Source: Bradyrhizobium betae (GTDB lineage Bacteria; Pseudomonadota; Alphaproteobacteria; Rhizobiales; Xanthobacteraceae). From it: 64,000 bases of DNA. Below the pieces are notes generated by a model. The model did no database searches. It saw only the letters and a list, made by a program, of their open reading frames with translations, and had not been told where the DNA came from. Each line of letters opens with the position of its first letter. The first letter of the stretch is position 1. Below are positions 16,983 to 24,912 of the stretch, piece by piece. Made by a program: the position numbers and the translations under genes. Location: the NCBI RefSeq assembly GCF_008932115.1, contig NZ_CP044543.1:5586501-5650500 (forward strand). Reading direction: 5' to 3'.

Positions 16983-17145
16983 TGCTTCCCCCCAATATGG
17001 TCGCTTTTGAACTCCACGATACAGCCCTCGGCTCTTCGGGATCAACTGTGGGCAGATGTCGTCAATTGGCTCGAAGTCTATTTTGGCAGAACCCCGCACT
17101 CGAATTTGAGTGGCCTCGCTGTAATCGACTGGCTATGGTCTCTCC

Positions 17146-17505
17146 ATGTCTCGCTTCATGTGTCTAATTGTTGCCGTCGTTCTGTCTCTGCTGTCGGCTG
17201 TCGCGCCCGCCGCGTCAATCCAGAAACGCCCCAAGCAGGCCTTTCATGGCTACGGCTTCCTGCCCGGCTATCGTCAGCCGCTGAGCAACAGCATTCCGCT
17301 CTACAAGCAGAAGGAAGCGATGCGGCGCATGTCGCGCAGCGACCGCCGCCACTGGTACATCGATCCGGTTCCGCAATATTACGGCTGGGATGGCGACTGG
17401 CACTATTTCGGCAGGCCCGGCTTCGGCGGCGGTCGCTACAATGGCGGCAGCTTCGGCCCGTGCTGGACGCGCACGCCGATCGGCGCGGTGTGGAACTGCG
17501 GGTGA
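17146..17505 (+). CDS. Small secreted hypothetical protein, Trp/Tyr/Gly-rich
   Basis: A protein of 119 residues. The N-terminal signal peptide (RFMCLIVAVVLSLLSAVAPA) is followed by a charged segment (KEAMRRMSRSDRRHWYIDP) and an aromatic/Gly-rich tail ending GPCWTRTPIGAVWNCG with two cysteines. I do not recognise a named family; the arrangement resembles small envelope proteins common in bradyrhizobia. Codon use agrees with a real gene. Confidence 0.6.
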   Translation: MSRFMCLIVAVVLSLLSAVAPAASIQKRPKQAFHGYGFLPGYRQPLSNSIPLYKQKEAMRRMSRSDRRHWYIDPVPQYYGWDGDWHYFGRPGFGGGRYNGGSFGPCWTRTPIGAVWNCG

Positions 17506-17560
17506 GCGGCTGAACGCGCCGTCGGTACGGTGAAGCGAAAGCCTGCGCCGTATCCCGGCC

Positions 17561-17700
17561 TCGTGCCCCGGACGCAGCGCAGCGCTTCTTCAGCGATGCG
17601 CTGCTGGGCCGGGGCCCATGCTGCAGAGGAATTCGCCGCCCGCTGGGTCCCGGATCTGCGCAGCAACGCTGAGGGCGTTGCTGCGCGTCCGGGACACGAG
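17561..17700. repeat. Dispersed repeat family A, copy 1
   Basis: Bounded by TCGTGCCCCGGACGC on the left and its inverted form GCGTCCGGGACACGA on the right, with internal GCTGCGCAG-type palindromes. Two further copies are at 52853-53010 and 53812-54008. The element is noncoding and sits between genes each time. Confidence 0.8.
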
Positions 17701-17720
17701 AGCGAGTGCGCAACGCCCCC

Positions 17721-19085
17721 TTACGAGAAGAACGCGATCTTCTCGGCCTGGGTCATGCGGCGGATCGGCGCGAGCGGATCGTTCGCTGCGCGGGGCTTTT
17801 GCAACATGCCGCTGGCGAGGATGCTGGCACCGAGCGAAGGTTCGGGGACCGGCGAGGGCATCGGCAGTGTCGAGCTCTGCGTCGCTCCGAATGTTGCCGC
17901 GGCTGCCATCGGCATGGCCGGCTGCTCCATCACTTCGGCTGCGGCCTCCGCGATGGCGCTCGTGAGGCGCGCCAGCGATTCCATGGCGATGGGCGCTTCC
18001 TCTACGGGCTGCTCCACGACCTGCGCGGCGACGGGCTCCGGCGCGATCGGCGTCGCGACCTCCGTAACCACCGGCTCCGGAACGGGCGCTGCCATCTGGG
18101 CGGGTTCGATGATCTCGATCTCGACGGGGTCGATGATCTCGTCGAACTCCGGATCGGGCGCGGCCATCTCCCGCGCGATGGCCTCGAGCACGGCCTCGTC
18201 CTCGGCTTCCGCGGCGGCATCGAGCGCGAACTCGTCGGTGACTTGCGCGAAGGCGGCGGGTTCGGTGGGCTCTTCGAGCACGGCGTTTTCAAACGCAGTC
18301 TCGCTGTCGGCGACGATCTTCGGCGCCACGTCGGCGTCCATGGCCAGCTCGGCAATCGCGAATGCTTCGGCAGCGTCGGCTGTCTCCGGCTCCGGAGCCT
18401 GGTCGATCGGCTGCGGCGTCTCCGTAAAAACCACGGGGGCTTCGCTCGCCATCGCGGCAGGCGAGGCCGCGACCGCCTCAGCCGCAGCAACAGGCGCTCC
18501 CTGCGCCGGCGCGGGACGCGCTGCCGCCGCTTGCGGCGCTGTGTCGCCGTCCGCATCAAGCTGCCCGACCCGATCCTTGAGCAGATCGAATGCGGCCTTG
18601 AGCTCGACGCGGGGATCGATCGTCGAAATCTGCGCGCAGGCGGCCTCGATGGAGGCGAGCTGCGAATCGATGAGGTCGCAGATTCGCCCGTCGGCGCCGA
18701 TCTCGCGCCAGCGCCAGGAGATCTCCTTGATGATGCGCACGCCGCGCGGGATCGCGGCGCGGCTCGCCTCGATCGCCGCGGGATCGAACGCCGCGACCGC
18801 GCTCGTTTCGGCCTCGTGGATCGCGCGGCGGATCTCGACCAGCGCCTCGGGCAGGCGGTCCTCGACGACGGGTTGTCGCTGTGCCGCAAGGGTTTCTTCA
18901 ATTTTCGCGACCGCATCGAGCACCATGCGGGTGTCCGCATTGCGGTTGCGCTTGGCGTATTCGCCGAGGAACCAGCGGCCGCGCGCCGTCTCCAGGAAGG
19001 CTTCGCGGATCGCGTCGTAATCCTGCTCGTTCGGCTCGGCCGCGCGGGCAGACATAGGCGAGAGGGCGAATGCTTCGTTGGCCAT
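17721..19085 (-). CDS. Conserved hypothetical protein with an acidic Ala/Pro-rich C-terminal half
   Basis: A protein of 454 residues. The N-terminal 190 residues look folded and helical: AIREAFLETARGRWFLGEYA and KRNRNADTRMVLDAVAKIEE, then a second helical block with ISWRWREIGADGRICDLID. From about 195 the protein is low-complexity, rich in Ala, Glu, Pro and Val, with many EPV/PEP-type acidic stretches. The last 40 residues (RAANDDPLAPIRRMTQAEKIAFFS-like) regain conserved character. The layout, two ordered ends with a disordered linker, suggests an adaptor. I recall the N-terminal motif from rhizobial hypothetical proteins but cannot name a function. Confidence 0.75.
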   Translation of the reverse strand: MANEAFALSPMSARAAEPNEQDYDAIREAFLETARGRWFLGEYAKRNRNADTRMVLDAVAKIEETLAAQRQPVVEDRLPEALVEIRRAIHEAETSAVAAFDPAAIEASRAAIPRGVRIIKEISWRWREIGADGRICDLIDSQLASIEAACAQISTIDPRVELKAAFDLLKDRVGQLDADGDTAPQAAAARPAPAQGAPVAAAEAVAASPAAMASEAPVVFTETPQPIDQAPEPETADAAEAFAIAELAMDADVAPKIVADSETAFENAVLEEPTEPAAFAQVTDEFALDAAAEAEDEAVLEAIAREMAAPDPEFDEIIDPVEIEIIEPAQMAAPVPEPVVTEVATPIAPEPVAAQVVEQPVEEAPIAMESLARLTSAIAEAAAEVMEQPAMPMAAAATFGATQSSTLPMPSPVPEPSLGASILASGMLQKPRAANDPLAPIRRMTQAEKIAFFS

Positions 19086-19160
19086 GTCAATCTCGTCGCG
19101 CAAATCACTGCGCGTTACTGTAACGATCACCACGATATCGACCGAATCGCAATTGGTTTG

Positions 19161-20357
19161 ATGCCGCCCGAATCACAAATCCCCATCGCTGCGTCCGTGA
19201 AGCGGCGATTCGCCGTGAGCCTCGCTCTGTTCTACGCGGCCATCTTTGCCGTGTCGGGCACGCATATGCCGTTCTTCCCGCTCTGGCTGAAGGCGATCGG
19301 AATCGACGCGTCCTGGATCGGCCTCATCAACGCACTGCCCGCGATCACGCGCTTCACCACACTGCCGCAAATCACGGCCTTTGCCGAAAAGCGACAAGCG
19401 ATTCGCACCGCCATGATGCTGTCGGTGCTGGCGACGGCGATCGGCTTTACGGCGATCGGGTTGCAGCAGCCGCCGCTGGCGCTGTTCCTGATCTATGCGC
19501 TGACCTGCATGCTGTGGACGTCGACGATGCCGCTCACCGATGCCTACGCGCTGCGCGGCGTCGCCCGTTACGGGCTCGATTACGGACCCTTGAGGCTGTG
19601 GGGTTCGGCGGCCTTCGCCGCCGGCTCGCTCGCCTGCGGTTACCTCGCCGACAGTATCGCCGCGCGCGACCTGATCTGGGTGATCGTCGCGTGGGCGGTG
19701 GTTGCGGTCCTCGCCAGCCTGCTGCTGCAGCCGCTCGACGATGTCAGGCGGAGGGCCGCCGGGCCGCCGACGGGTAAGGCGCTGCTGCGCGATGGTGGCT
19801 TCTGGGCGGTGATCGTCTCGGCCGCACTGATCCAGGGCAGTCACATCGCCTTCTACACCTTCTCGGCCATCAGCTGGCAGCTCCATGGTCTCGGTGGGCT
19901 GACCATCGCGGGGCTGTGGACGCTGGGCGTGATCGCCGAGATCGTCGTGTTCGCGCTGTCGCCGCGCTTCTCGCTGCATCCGTCCACGCTGATGGCGATC
20001 GGCGGGGTGAGCGCCGTGCTGCGCTGGGTCGTCACCGCCAACGAGCCGCCGCTCGCGTTGCTCGCGATCGTGCAGCTCGGCCACGGCCTGACCTTCGGCA
20101 TGAACATCCTAGGCACCATGAGCCTGCTGGTGCAGCGCGTGCCGTCGCATCAGATCGCGCGGGGGCAGGGCTATTACGCCGCGTGCAACGGGCTGCTCGG
20201 CGCGGCAACGTCGATCGCCTCAGGTGCGATCTACGCCCGCATCGGCGATGGCCTCTATTACGTCATGGCCGCGATGGCCGCTTCCGGTGCGCTTGTGATC
20301 TGGTCGGCGCGGCATCGGCTCAACGCTCATCCCCACAGCGAAGCATCGGGCGGATAG
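19161..20357 (+). CDS. MFS transporter (MFS_1-like, HcaT/LacY-type)
   Basis: A protein of 398 residues with about 12 hydrophobic segments. The first, ALFYAAIFAVSGTHMPFFPL, carries the P-F-x-P-x-W/L motif of the HcaT/MFS_1-like group. RLWGSAAFAAGSLACGYLAD and the loop HQIARGQGYYAACNG are also typical. The group includes phenylpropionate and nucleoside-type importers, so the substrate is open. It is divergent from the acidic protein with a 75-bp gap, and its last 31 bp overlap the convergent epimerase gene. Confidence 0.85.
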   Translation: MPPESQIPIAASVKRRFAVSLALFYAAIFAVSGTHMPFFPLWLKAIGIDASWIGLINALPAITRFTTLPQITAFAEKRQAIRTAMMLSVLATAIGFTAIGLQQPPLALFLIYALTCMLWTSTMPLTDAYALRGVARYGLDYGPLRLWGSAAFAAGSLACGYLADSIAARDLIWVIVAWAVVAVLASLLLQPLDDVRRRAAGPPTGKALLRDGGFWAVIVSAALIQGSHIAFYTFSAISWQLHGLGGLTIAGLWTLGVIAEIVVFALSPRFSLHPSTLMAIGGVSAVLRWVVTANEPPLALLAIVQLGHGLTFGMNILGTMSLLVQRVPSHQIARGQGYYAACNGLLGAATSIASGAIYARIGDGLYYVMAAMAASGALVIWSARHRLNAHPHSEASGG

Positions 20358-21322
20358 ACAAGGCTGTCGTCATAGCGCAGCGCGTGATCACGATCGCGCG
20401 CCAGCAAGAGCGGGCCGTCGAGATCGACGAAGCGCGCCTGCGGCGTCACCAGCATGGCGGGGGCCATCGACAACGATGTCGCGACCATGCAGCCGATCAT
20501 GATCTCGAAGCCGAGCGCCTGCGCGGCATCGGCCATTGCGAGGGCCTCGGTGAGGCCGCCGGTCTTGTCGAGCTTGATGTTCACGGCGTCGTAGCGCTCG
20601 CGCAAGGGGGCAAGCGAGTGGCGGTCGTGCACGCTCTCGTCTGCGCAGACCACCAGCGGCCGCCTGATCCGCGCCAGCGCGTCGTCCTTGCCTGATGGTA
20701 GCGGCTGCTCCACCAGGGTGACGCCGACGGCGTCGCAGGCGGCAAGGTTCCGTTCCAGATTCGCCTCGGTCCAGGCCTCGTTGGCGTCCACGATCAGCTC
20801 GGATTCGGGGGCGGCCTTGCGGACCGCCGCGATCCGCTCCGGATCGCCGTCGCCGCCGAGCTTGATCTTGAGCAGCGGCCGGTGCGCCGCCTTGGCGGTC
20901 GCCGCTGCCATGGCCTCGGGCGTGCCCAGCGAGATCGTGTAGGCGGTGGTGCGCTCGCCCGGGCTCGGGCGGTCGAGCAAGTTCCAGGCCCGCAGGCCCG
21001 CCGCCTTGGCCTCGAGGTCGATTAGGGCGCAATCCAGCGCGTTGCGGGCCGCGCCTGGCGGCATGGCGGCTTGCAGGGCCTGCCTGGTGATACCGTCGGC
21101 CACGGCCGCCTGCATGGCCTCGATGGCCGCGAGGGTCGCCTCGGGCGTCTCGCCATAGCGGGGGTAGGGCACGCATTCGCCGCGGCCGACGAGGCCGTTC
21201 CGGCTGACTTCGGCCACGACCGTGACGGCTTCGGTCTTGGCGCCCCGGCTGATGGTGAAACTGCCGGCGATGGGAAAGCGCTCGATTCGCGCCCGAAGCG
21301 CCGGAACTTTGCTGGAAGTCAT
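20327..21322 (-). CDS. L-Ala-D/L-Glu-type dipeptide epimerase (enolase superfamily)
   Basis: A protein of 331 residues. Muconate lactonising-type catalytic residues are all present: the K152-x-K154 pair in LLKIKLGG, metal ligands D179 (IVDANEAW), E205 (LVEQPLP) and D228 (CADES), and K250 in NIKLDKTGG. That pattern, with the C-terminal MIGCMVATS loop, fits dipeptide epimerases of murein-peptide recycling. The ATG at 21322 is where homology begins; upstream in-frame codons overlap the mlaE promoter. It shares a short divergent promoter region with mlaE. Confidence 0.85.
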   Translation of the reverse strand: MTSSKVPALRARIERFPIAGSFTISRGAKTEAVTVVAEVSRNGLVGRGECVPYPRYGETPEATLAAIEAMQAAVADGITRQALQAAMPPGAARNALDCALIDLEAKAAGLRAWNLLDRPSPGERTTAYTISLGTPEAMAAATAKAAHRPLLKIKLGGDGDPERIAAVRKAAPESELIVDANEAWTEANLERNLAACDAVGVTLVEQPLPSGKDDALARIRRPLVVCADESVHDRHSLAPLRERYDAVNIKLDKTGGLTEALAMADAAQALGFEIMIGCMVATSLSMAPAMLVTPQARFVDLDGPLLLARDRDHALRYDDSLVYPPDASLWG

Positions 21323-21411
21323 TTTGAACTCTGGCGAAATCTGAACCTGCTGGTTACCTGTAGCAACTAACATTAACCAGTTGGGGATAGCTTCTCTGGG
21401 CAAGGGCGTGT

Positions 21412-22590
21412 GTGCAACCATCTGATTTCCTCCGCGCCGGCACGGGAGCGGACATCTTGACTGGCGATCCGAAGCTGGAACGGATTGCGAAAGGCAATGC
21501 GCTGGCCCTCTGCGCCACCGGAACCTGGACCGCGAGCTTCGCGCCGGTCCTGGAGCGGATGGTGGCCGACGCGGAGAAGCTTGCCGGCGGTTCGCAGAAT
21601 ATCTTCATCGACGTCTCAGAGGTCGCCAAACTCGACACGTTCGGCGCTTGGCTGATCGAGCGGCTGCGCCGCAGCCTGACCCAGGGCGCCGTCGAGGCGC
21701 AGATCGCGGGTCTCTCCGCCAATTATTCGAGCCTGGTCGACGAGGTGCGCCGGGTCCGGGCGACGCCCGTCATCGACCGCGGCAACATCACCATCACCGG
21801 CATGCTCGAGCAGATCGGCCGCGCCGTGGCCGGCGTCGGCGGCACCGTGGCCGGCCTGATCGACATGCTGGGCGCGGTGCTGGCGGCCGGTGCGCGCACC
21901 CTGATCCACCCTCGTTCGTTCCGCCTGACTTCGACGGTGCATCACCTCGAGCAGGTCTGCTGGCGCGCCGTGCCGATCGTGGTGTTGATCACCTTCCTGA
22001 TCGGTTGCATCATCGCGCAACAAGGCATCTTCCATTTCCGCCGCTTCGGCGCCGATCTCTTCGTCGTCGACATGCTCGGCGTGCTGGTGCTGCGCGAGAT
22101 CGGCGTGCTGCTGGTGGCTATCATGGTCGCGGGCCGCTCGGGCAGCGCTTACACCGCCGAGCTCGGCTCGATGAAGATGCGCGAGGAGATCGACGCGCTG
22201 CGCACCATGGGTTTCGACCCGATCGAGGTGCTGGTGCTGCCGCGCATGCTGGCGCTGGTGCTGGCGCTGCCGATCCTGGCGTTCCTCGGCGCGATGGCCG
22301 CGCTTTATGGCGGCGGTCTCGTCGCCTGGCTCTACGGCGGCGTTCAGCCCGAGGCGTTCCTGCTGCGGCTCCGCGACGCCATCTCGATCGATCATTTCAT
22401 CGTCGGCATCGTCAAGGCACCGGTCATGGCCGCCGTGATCGGCATCGTCGCCTGCGTCGAGGGCCTCGCCGTGCAGGGCAGCGCGGAATCGCTCGGGCAG
22501 CACACGACGTCGTCCGTCGTGAAAGGCATCTTCTTCGTCATCGTCATGGACGGCGTGTTCGCCATCTTCTTCGCCGCGATCGGGATGTGA
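21412..22590 (+). CDS. mlaE: MlaE lipid-transport permease with fused N-terminal STAS (MlaB-like) domain
   Basis: A protein of 392 residues. Residues about 20-110 form a STAS domain (FIDVSEVAKLDTFGAWLIER), equivalent to separate MlaB in enterobacteria. From about 160 the MlaE permease follows with ITFLIGCIIAQQGIFHFRRF, LREIGVLLVAIMVAGRSGSA and the coupling motif MREEIDALRTMGFDP. It moves phospholipids between membranes with MlaF and MlaD. It starts at GTG 21412. It overlaps no gene, and mlaF starts 3 bases after its stop. Confidence 0.9.
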   Translation: MQPSDFLRAGTGADILTGDPKLERIAKGNALALCATGTWTASFAPVLERMVADAEKLAGGSQNIFIDVSEVAKLDTFGAWLIERLRRSLTQGAVEAQIAGLSANYSSLVDEVRRVRATPVIDRGNITITGMLEQIGRAVAGVGGTVAGLIDMLGAVLAAGARTLIHPRSFRLTSTVHHLEQVCWRAVPIVVLITFLIGCIIAQQGIFHFRRFGADLFVVDMLGVLVLREIGVLLVAIMVAGRSGSAYTAELGSMKMREEIDALRTMGFDPIEVLVLPRMLALVLALPILAFLGAMAALYGGGLVAWLYGGVQPEAFLLRLRDAISIDHFIVGIVKAPVMAAVIGIVACVEGLAVQGSAESLGQHTTSSVVKGIFFVIVMDGVFAIFFAAIGM

Positions 22591-22592
22591 CG

Positions 22593-23375
22593 ATGGCGCA
22601 AGACGTTCAAAACGGGATCCAGAGCCCTATCATCCGCGTCCGCGGCATCACCGTGCAGTTCGGCGCGGCGCGCGTGCTCGACGGACTCAACCTCGACGTC
22701 AGGCGCGGTGAGATCCTCGGCTTCGTCGGCCCTTCCGGTGCCGGCAAGTCGGTGCTGACGCGCACCATCATCGGTCTCGTGCCGAAGATTGCGGGCAGCA
22801 TCGAGGTGTTCGGCGTCGACCTCGATTCCTCCAACACATCGCAGCGCCGCAACGTCGAGCGGCGCTGGGGCGTATTGTTTCAGCAGGGCGCGCTGTTCTC
22901 CTCGCTCACCGTGCGGCAGAACATCCAGTTTCCGATGCGCGAATACTTACGCGTCTCGCAGCGGCTGATGGACGAGATCACCATGGCCAAGCTGACCATG
23001 GTCGGCCTCAAGCCGGAGGTCGCCGAGCGTTTTCCGTCGGAACTGTCCGGCGGCATGATCAAGCGCGTCGCACTCGCCCGCGCGCTATCGCTCGATCCGG
23101 ACCTCGTCTTCCTCGACGAACCGACCTCGGGCCTCGATCCGATCGGCGCCGGCGATTTCGACGAGCTGGTCAGGACGCTCCAGCGCACTTTGGGGCTGAC
23201 TGTTTTCATGGTAACGCACGACCTCGACAGCCTTTACACAGCATGTGACCGCATCGCCGTTTTAGGGAACGGTAAGATCATTGCGGCAGGGTCGATCGCC
23301 GACATGCAGGCCTCGCAGCATCCCTGGCTGAGGCAATATTTCCATGGCAAGCGCGCTCGCGCGGTGATGGGCTGA
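22593..23375 (+). CDS. mlaF: MlaF ABC transporter ATP-binding protein
   Basis: The ATPase of the Mla phospholipid transporter, 260 residues. Walker A is GPSGAGKS at 46-53, the Q loop is LFQQGALFSSLTV, the signature is LSGGMIKRVALARAL and Walker B is LVFLDEPTSGLDP, followed by the switch His in MVTHDL. The ATG is directly coupled to the mlaE stop. Confidence 0.93.
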   Translation: MAQDVQNGIQSPIIRVRGITVQFGAARVLDGLNLDVRRGEILGFVGPSGAGKSVLTRTIIGLVPKIAGSIEVFGVDLDSSNTSQRRNVERRWGVLFQQGALFSSLTVRQNIQFPMREYLRVSQRLMDEITMAKLTMVGLKPEVAERFPSELSGGMIKRVALARALSLDPDLVFLDEPTSGLDPIGAGDFDELVRTLQRTLGLTVFMVTHDLDSLYTACDRIAVLGNGKIIAAGSIADMQASQHPWLRQYFHGKRARAVMG

Positions 23376-23392
23376 GGGTGCCGGAGTAGCTG

Positions 23393-24271
23393 ATGGAAAC
23401 GCGGGCGAATTACGTATTGATCGGATCGTTCACGCTGGCGGTGATCGCCGCGGCGATCGGCTTCGTGCTGTGGTTCCAGTCGCTGCACACCACCAAGCAG
23501 CGCAGCCCCCTGCGCGTCGTGTTCGAGGGCCCGGCGGCGGGCCTGCGCAACGGCGGCAGCGTCAACTTCAACGGTATCCGGGTGGGCGAGGTGGTCTCGG
23601 TGAAGCTGGACAACCCGCGGCGGGTAGTCGCACTCGCGATGATCGAGAACAACGCCCCGATCCGCAAGGACACCCTGGTCGGCCTCGAATTCCAGGGACT
23701 CACGGGCGTCGCCGCGATCTCTCTCAAGGGGGGTGACGAAGCCGCTCCGCCGCCGGCGCTCGATCAGGACGGCATCCCGACGCTGACGGCTGATCCCAAC
23801 AAGCTCCAGGACGTCACCGAGGCGATCCGCGGCACGCTCCAGAACATCAACAGGATCGTGGCCGATAACCAGGAATCGGTGAAGAATTCGCTGAAGAACC
23901 TCGAGACCTTCACCAACTCGCTCGCCCGCAACTCCGAGAAGATCGACGGCGTGATGGCCAAGGTCGACGGCGTAGTGCTCAAGGCCGACAGCCTCATGCT
24001 CGGCCTCAACACGCTCGCTGGCGGCAAGGACGGCGGCGAGCTGTTCCAGGCGGTGAAGTCGATCCGCGAGCTCGCCGACGATTTCGACAAGCGCTCCGGC
24101 GCTCTGATGTCCGACGGCCGCCGCACGCTCGGCGATATCAGCCGCGCCGTGAACAATTTCGATCGCAACCCGACCCGCGTGCTGTTCGGCGCCAGCAACA
24201 GCGCACCAGCCGCCGCTCCGCCGCCACCGCCCGAGCAGCCGAAGCCGGCAGTGACGCCCAGGCGGCAGTAG
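23393..24271 (+). CDS. mlaD: MlaD MCE-domain substrate-binding protein
   Basis: A protein of 292 residues. The single N-terminal membrane anchor (residues about 8-29) is followed by one MCE domain (LRVVFEGPAAGLRNGGSV, GIRVGEVVSVKLD, GLEFQGLTGVAAISLKGG) and then a long amphipathic helical part, ending in a Pro-rich tail. This is typical of alphaproteobacterial MlaD, which forms a periplasmic hexamer over MlaE. It is 17 bp after mlaF. No mlaC was seen downstream. Confidence 0.9.
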   Translation: METRANYVLIGSFTLAVIAAAIGFVLWFQSLHTTKQRSPLRVVFEGPAAGLRNGGSVNFNGIRVGEVVSVKLDNPRRVVALAMIENNAPIRKDTLVGLEFQGLTGVAAISLKGGDEAAPPPALDQDGIPTLTADPNKLQDVTEAIRGTLQNINRIVADNQESVKNSLKNLETFTNSLARNSEKIDGVMAKVDGVVLKADSLMLGLNTLAGGKDGGELFQAVKSIRELADDFDKRSGALMSDGRRTLGDISRAVNNFDRNPTRVLFGASNSAPAAAPPPPPEQPKPAVTPRRQ

Positions 24272-24300
24272 GCGCTTGGGGTATTCCTGCGCCGCAAGAC

Positions 24301-24372
24301 CCGTCATCCTGAGGTGCGCGGCTCGCGTTGCGTAGCAGCGCGGGCCAAGCCTCGAAGGATGCACGGCCCGCA
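24301..24372. repeat. Dispersed repeat family B (CATCCTGAGG...CCTCGAAGGATG)
   Basis: Begins CGTCATCCTGAGGTGCGCGG and ends CCTCGAAGGATGCACGGCC. A second copy with a different central hairpin is at 53092-53170, and a related inverted piece is at 24763-24812. It lies between mlaD and the GIY-YIG remnant. Confidence 0.75.
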
Positions 24373-24386
24373 TGTTGCGGCAGAGC

Positions 24387-24695
24387 CTAACTTGTCGACT
24401 TCGTCGATCCAGCGCGTCGCCGTGCTAGCTGGCTGACAGCCTTCCAATCCGAAAGGATCAGCGCCTCCTTCTTGGCGCGGCTCCAGCCTTTGAGCTGTCT
24501 CTCGGCCGCGATCCCATCGGTGATCCGATCGAAATATTCCGACCAAACAAGCACGACCGGCCGTCGCGAGTATGTGTATCCCAGGTAGGCCCCGGCATTG
24601 TGCTGGTCGACACGTTTGGATGTGTCTTCGCCCGTGGCGCTCCCGATCTAGAAGGAGCCATCTGCGCATCTCAGCATGTAGACGAAAATGCCCAT
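24387..24695 (-). pseudogene. GIY-YIG endonuclease family gene with in-frame amber stop
   Basis: Read on the minus strand from ATG 24695, the frame is open for 102 codons except one TAG at 24650-24648. It encodes MGIFVYMLRCADGSF-stop-IGS, then DQHNAGAYLGYTYSRRPVVL, VWSEYFDRITDGIAAERQLK and GWSRAKKEAL. These are the URI/YhbQ-type single-domain GIY-YIG motifs. The stop replaces the tyrosine of the second motif (YIG), a catalytic-site residue. Everything else is intact, so the loss looks recent, or the base is a sequencing error. No start codon is seen soon after the stop. Confidence 0.8.
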
Positions 24696-24762
24696 GCGAA
24701 CACCTCTGGAGGCTCGCGCATCAGGATGACGCCAGCTCATGTGGTGTCAAGCACACGGGCTG

Positions 24763-24812
24763 TCGCCCTTCGAGGCCTCCGCTACGCTCCGGCACCTCAG
24801 GGTGACGGGATG
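24763..24812. repeat. Repeat family B, inverted partner
   Basis: Contains CGCCCTTCGAGGCCTCCGCT and CACCTCAGGGTGACGGG, the reverse sense of the boundary text at 24301-24372. The pair flanks the GIY-YIG remnant. Confidence 0.55.
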
Positions 24813-24863
24813 GATTGGTGGGGGCGGCTGGCGGGCCTTTCCCTAGAAACGCCGCTCCAAACA

Positions 24864-24891
24864 ACAACGGAGGCCGTAAGGCCTCCGTTGT
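24864..24891 (-). terminator. Rho-independent terminator of the giant GPR/RgsE-like gene
   Basis: A perfect 12-bp stem (24864-24875 with 24880-24891) with a 4-base loop. On the minus strand it is followed by TTGTTTGG. It lies 22 bp past the stop codon at 24913. Confidence 0.85.
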
Positions 24892-24912
24892 CTGGTTGCA
24901 TCTGTCGCCGCC

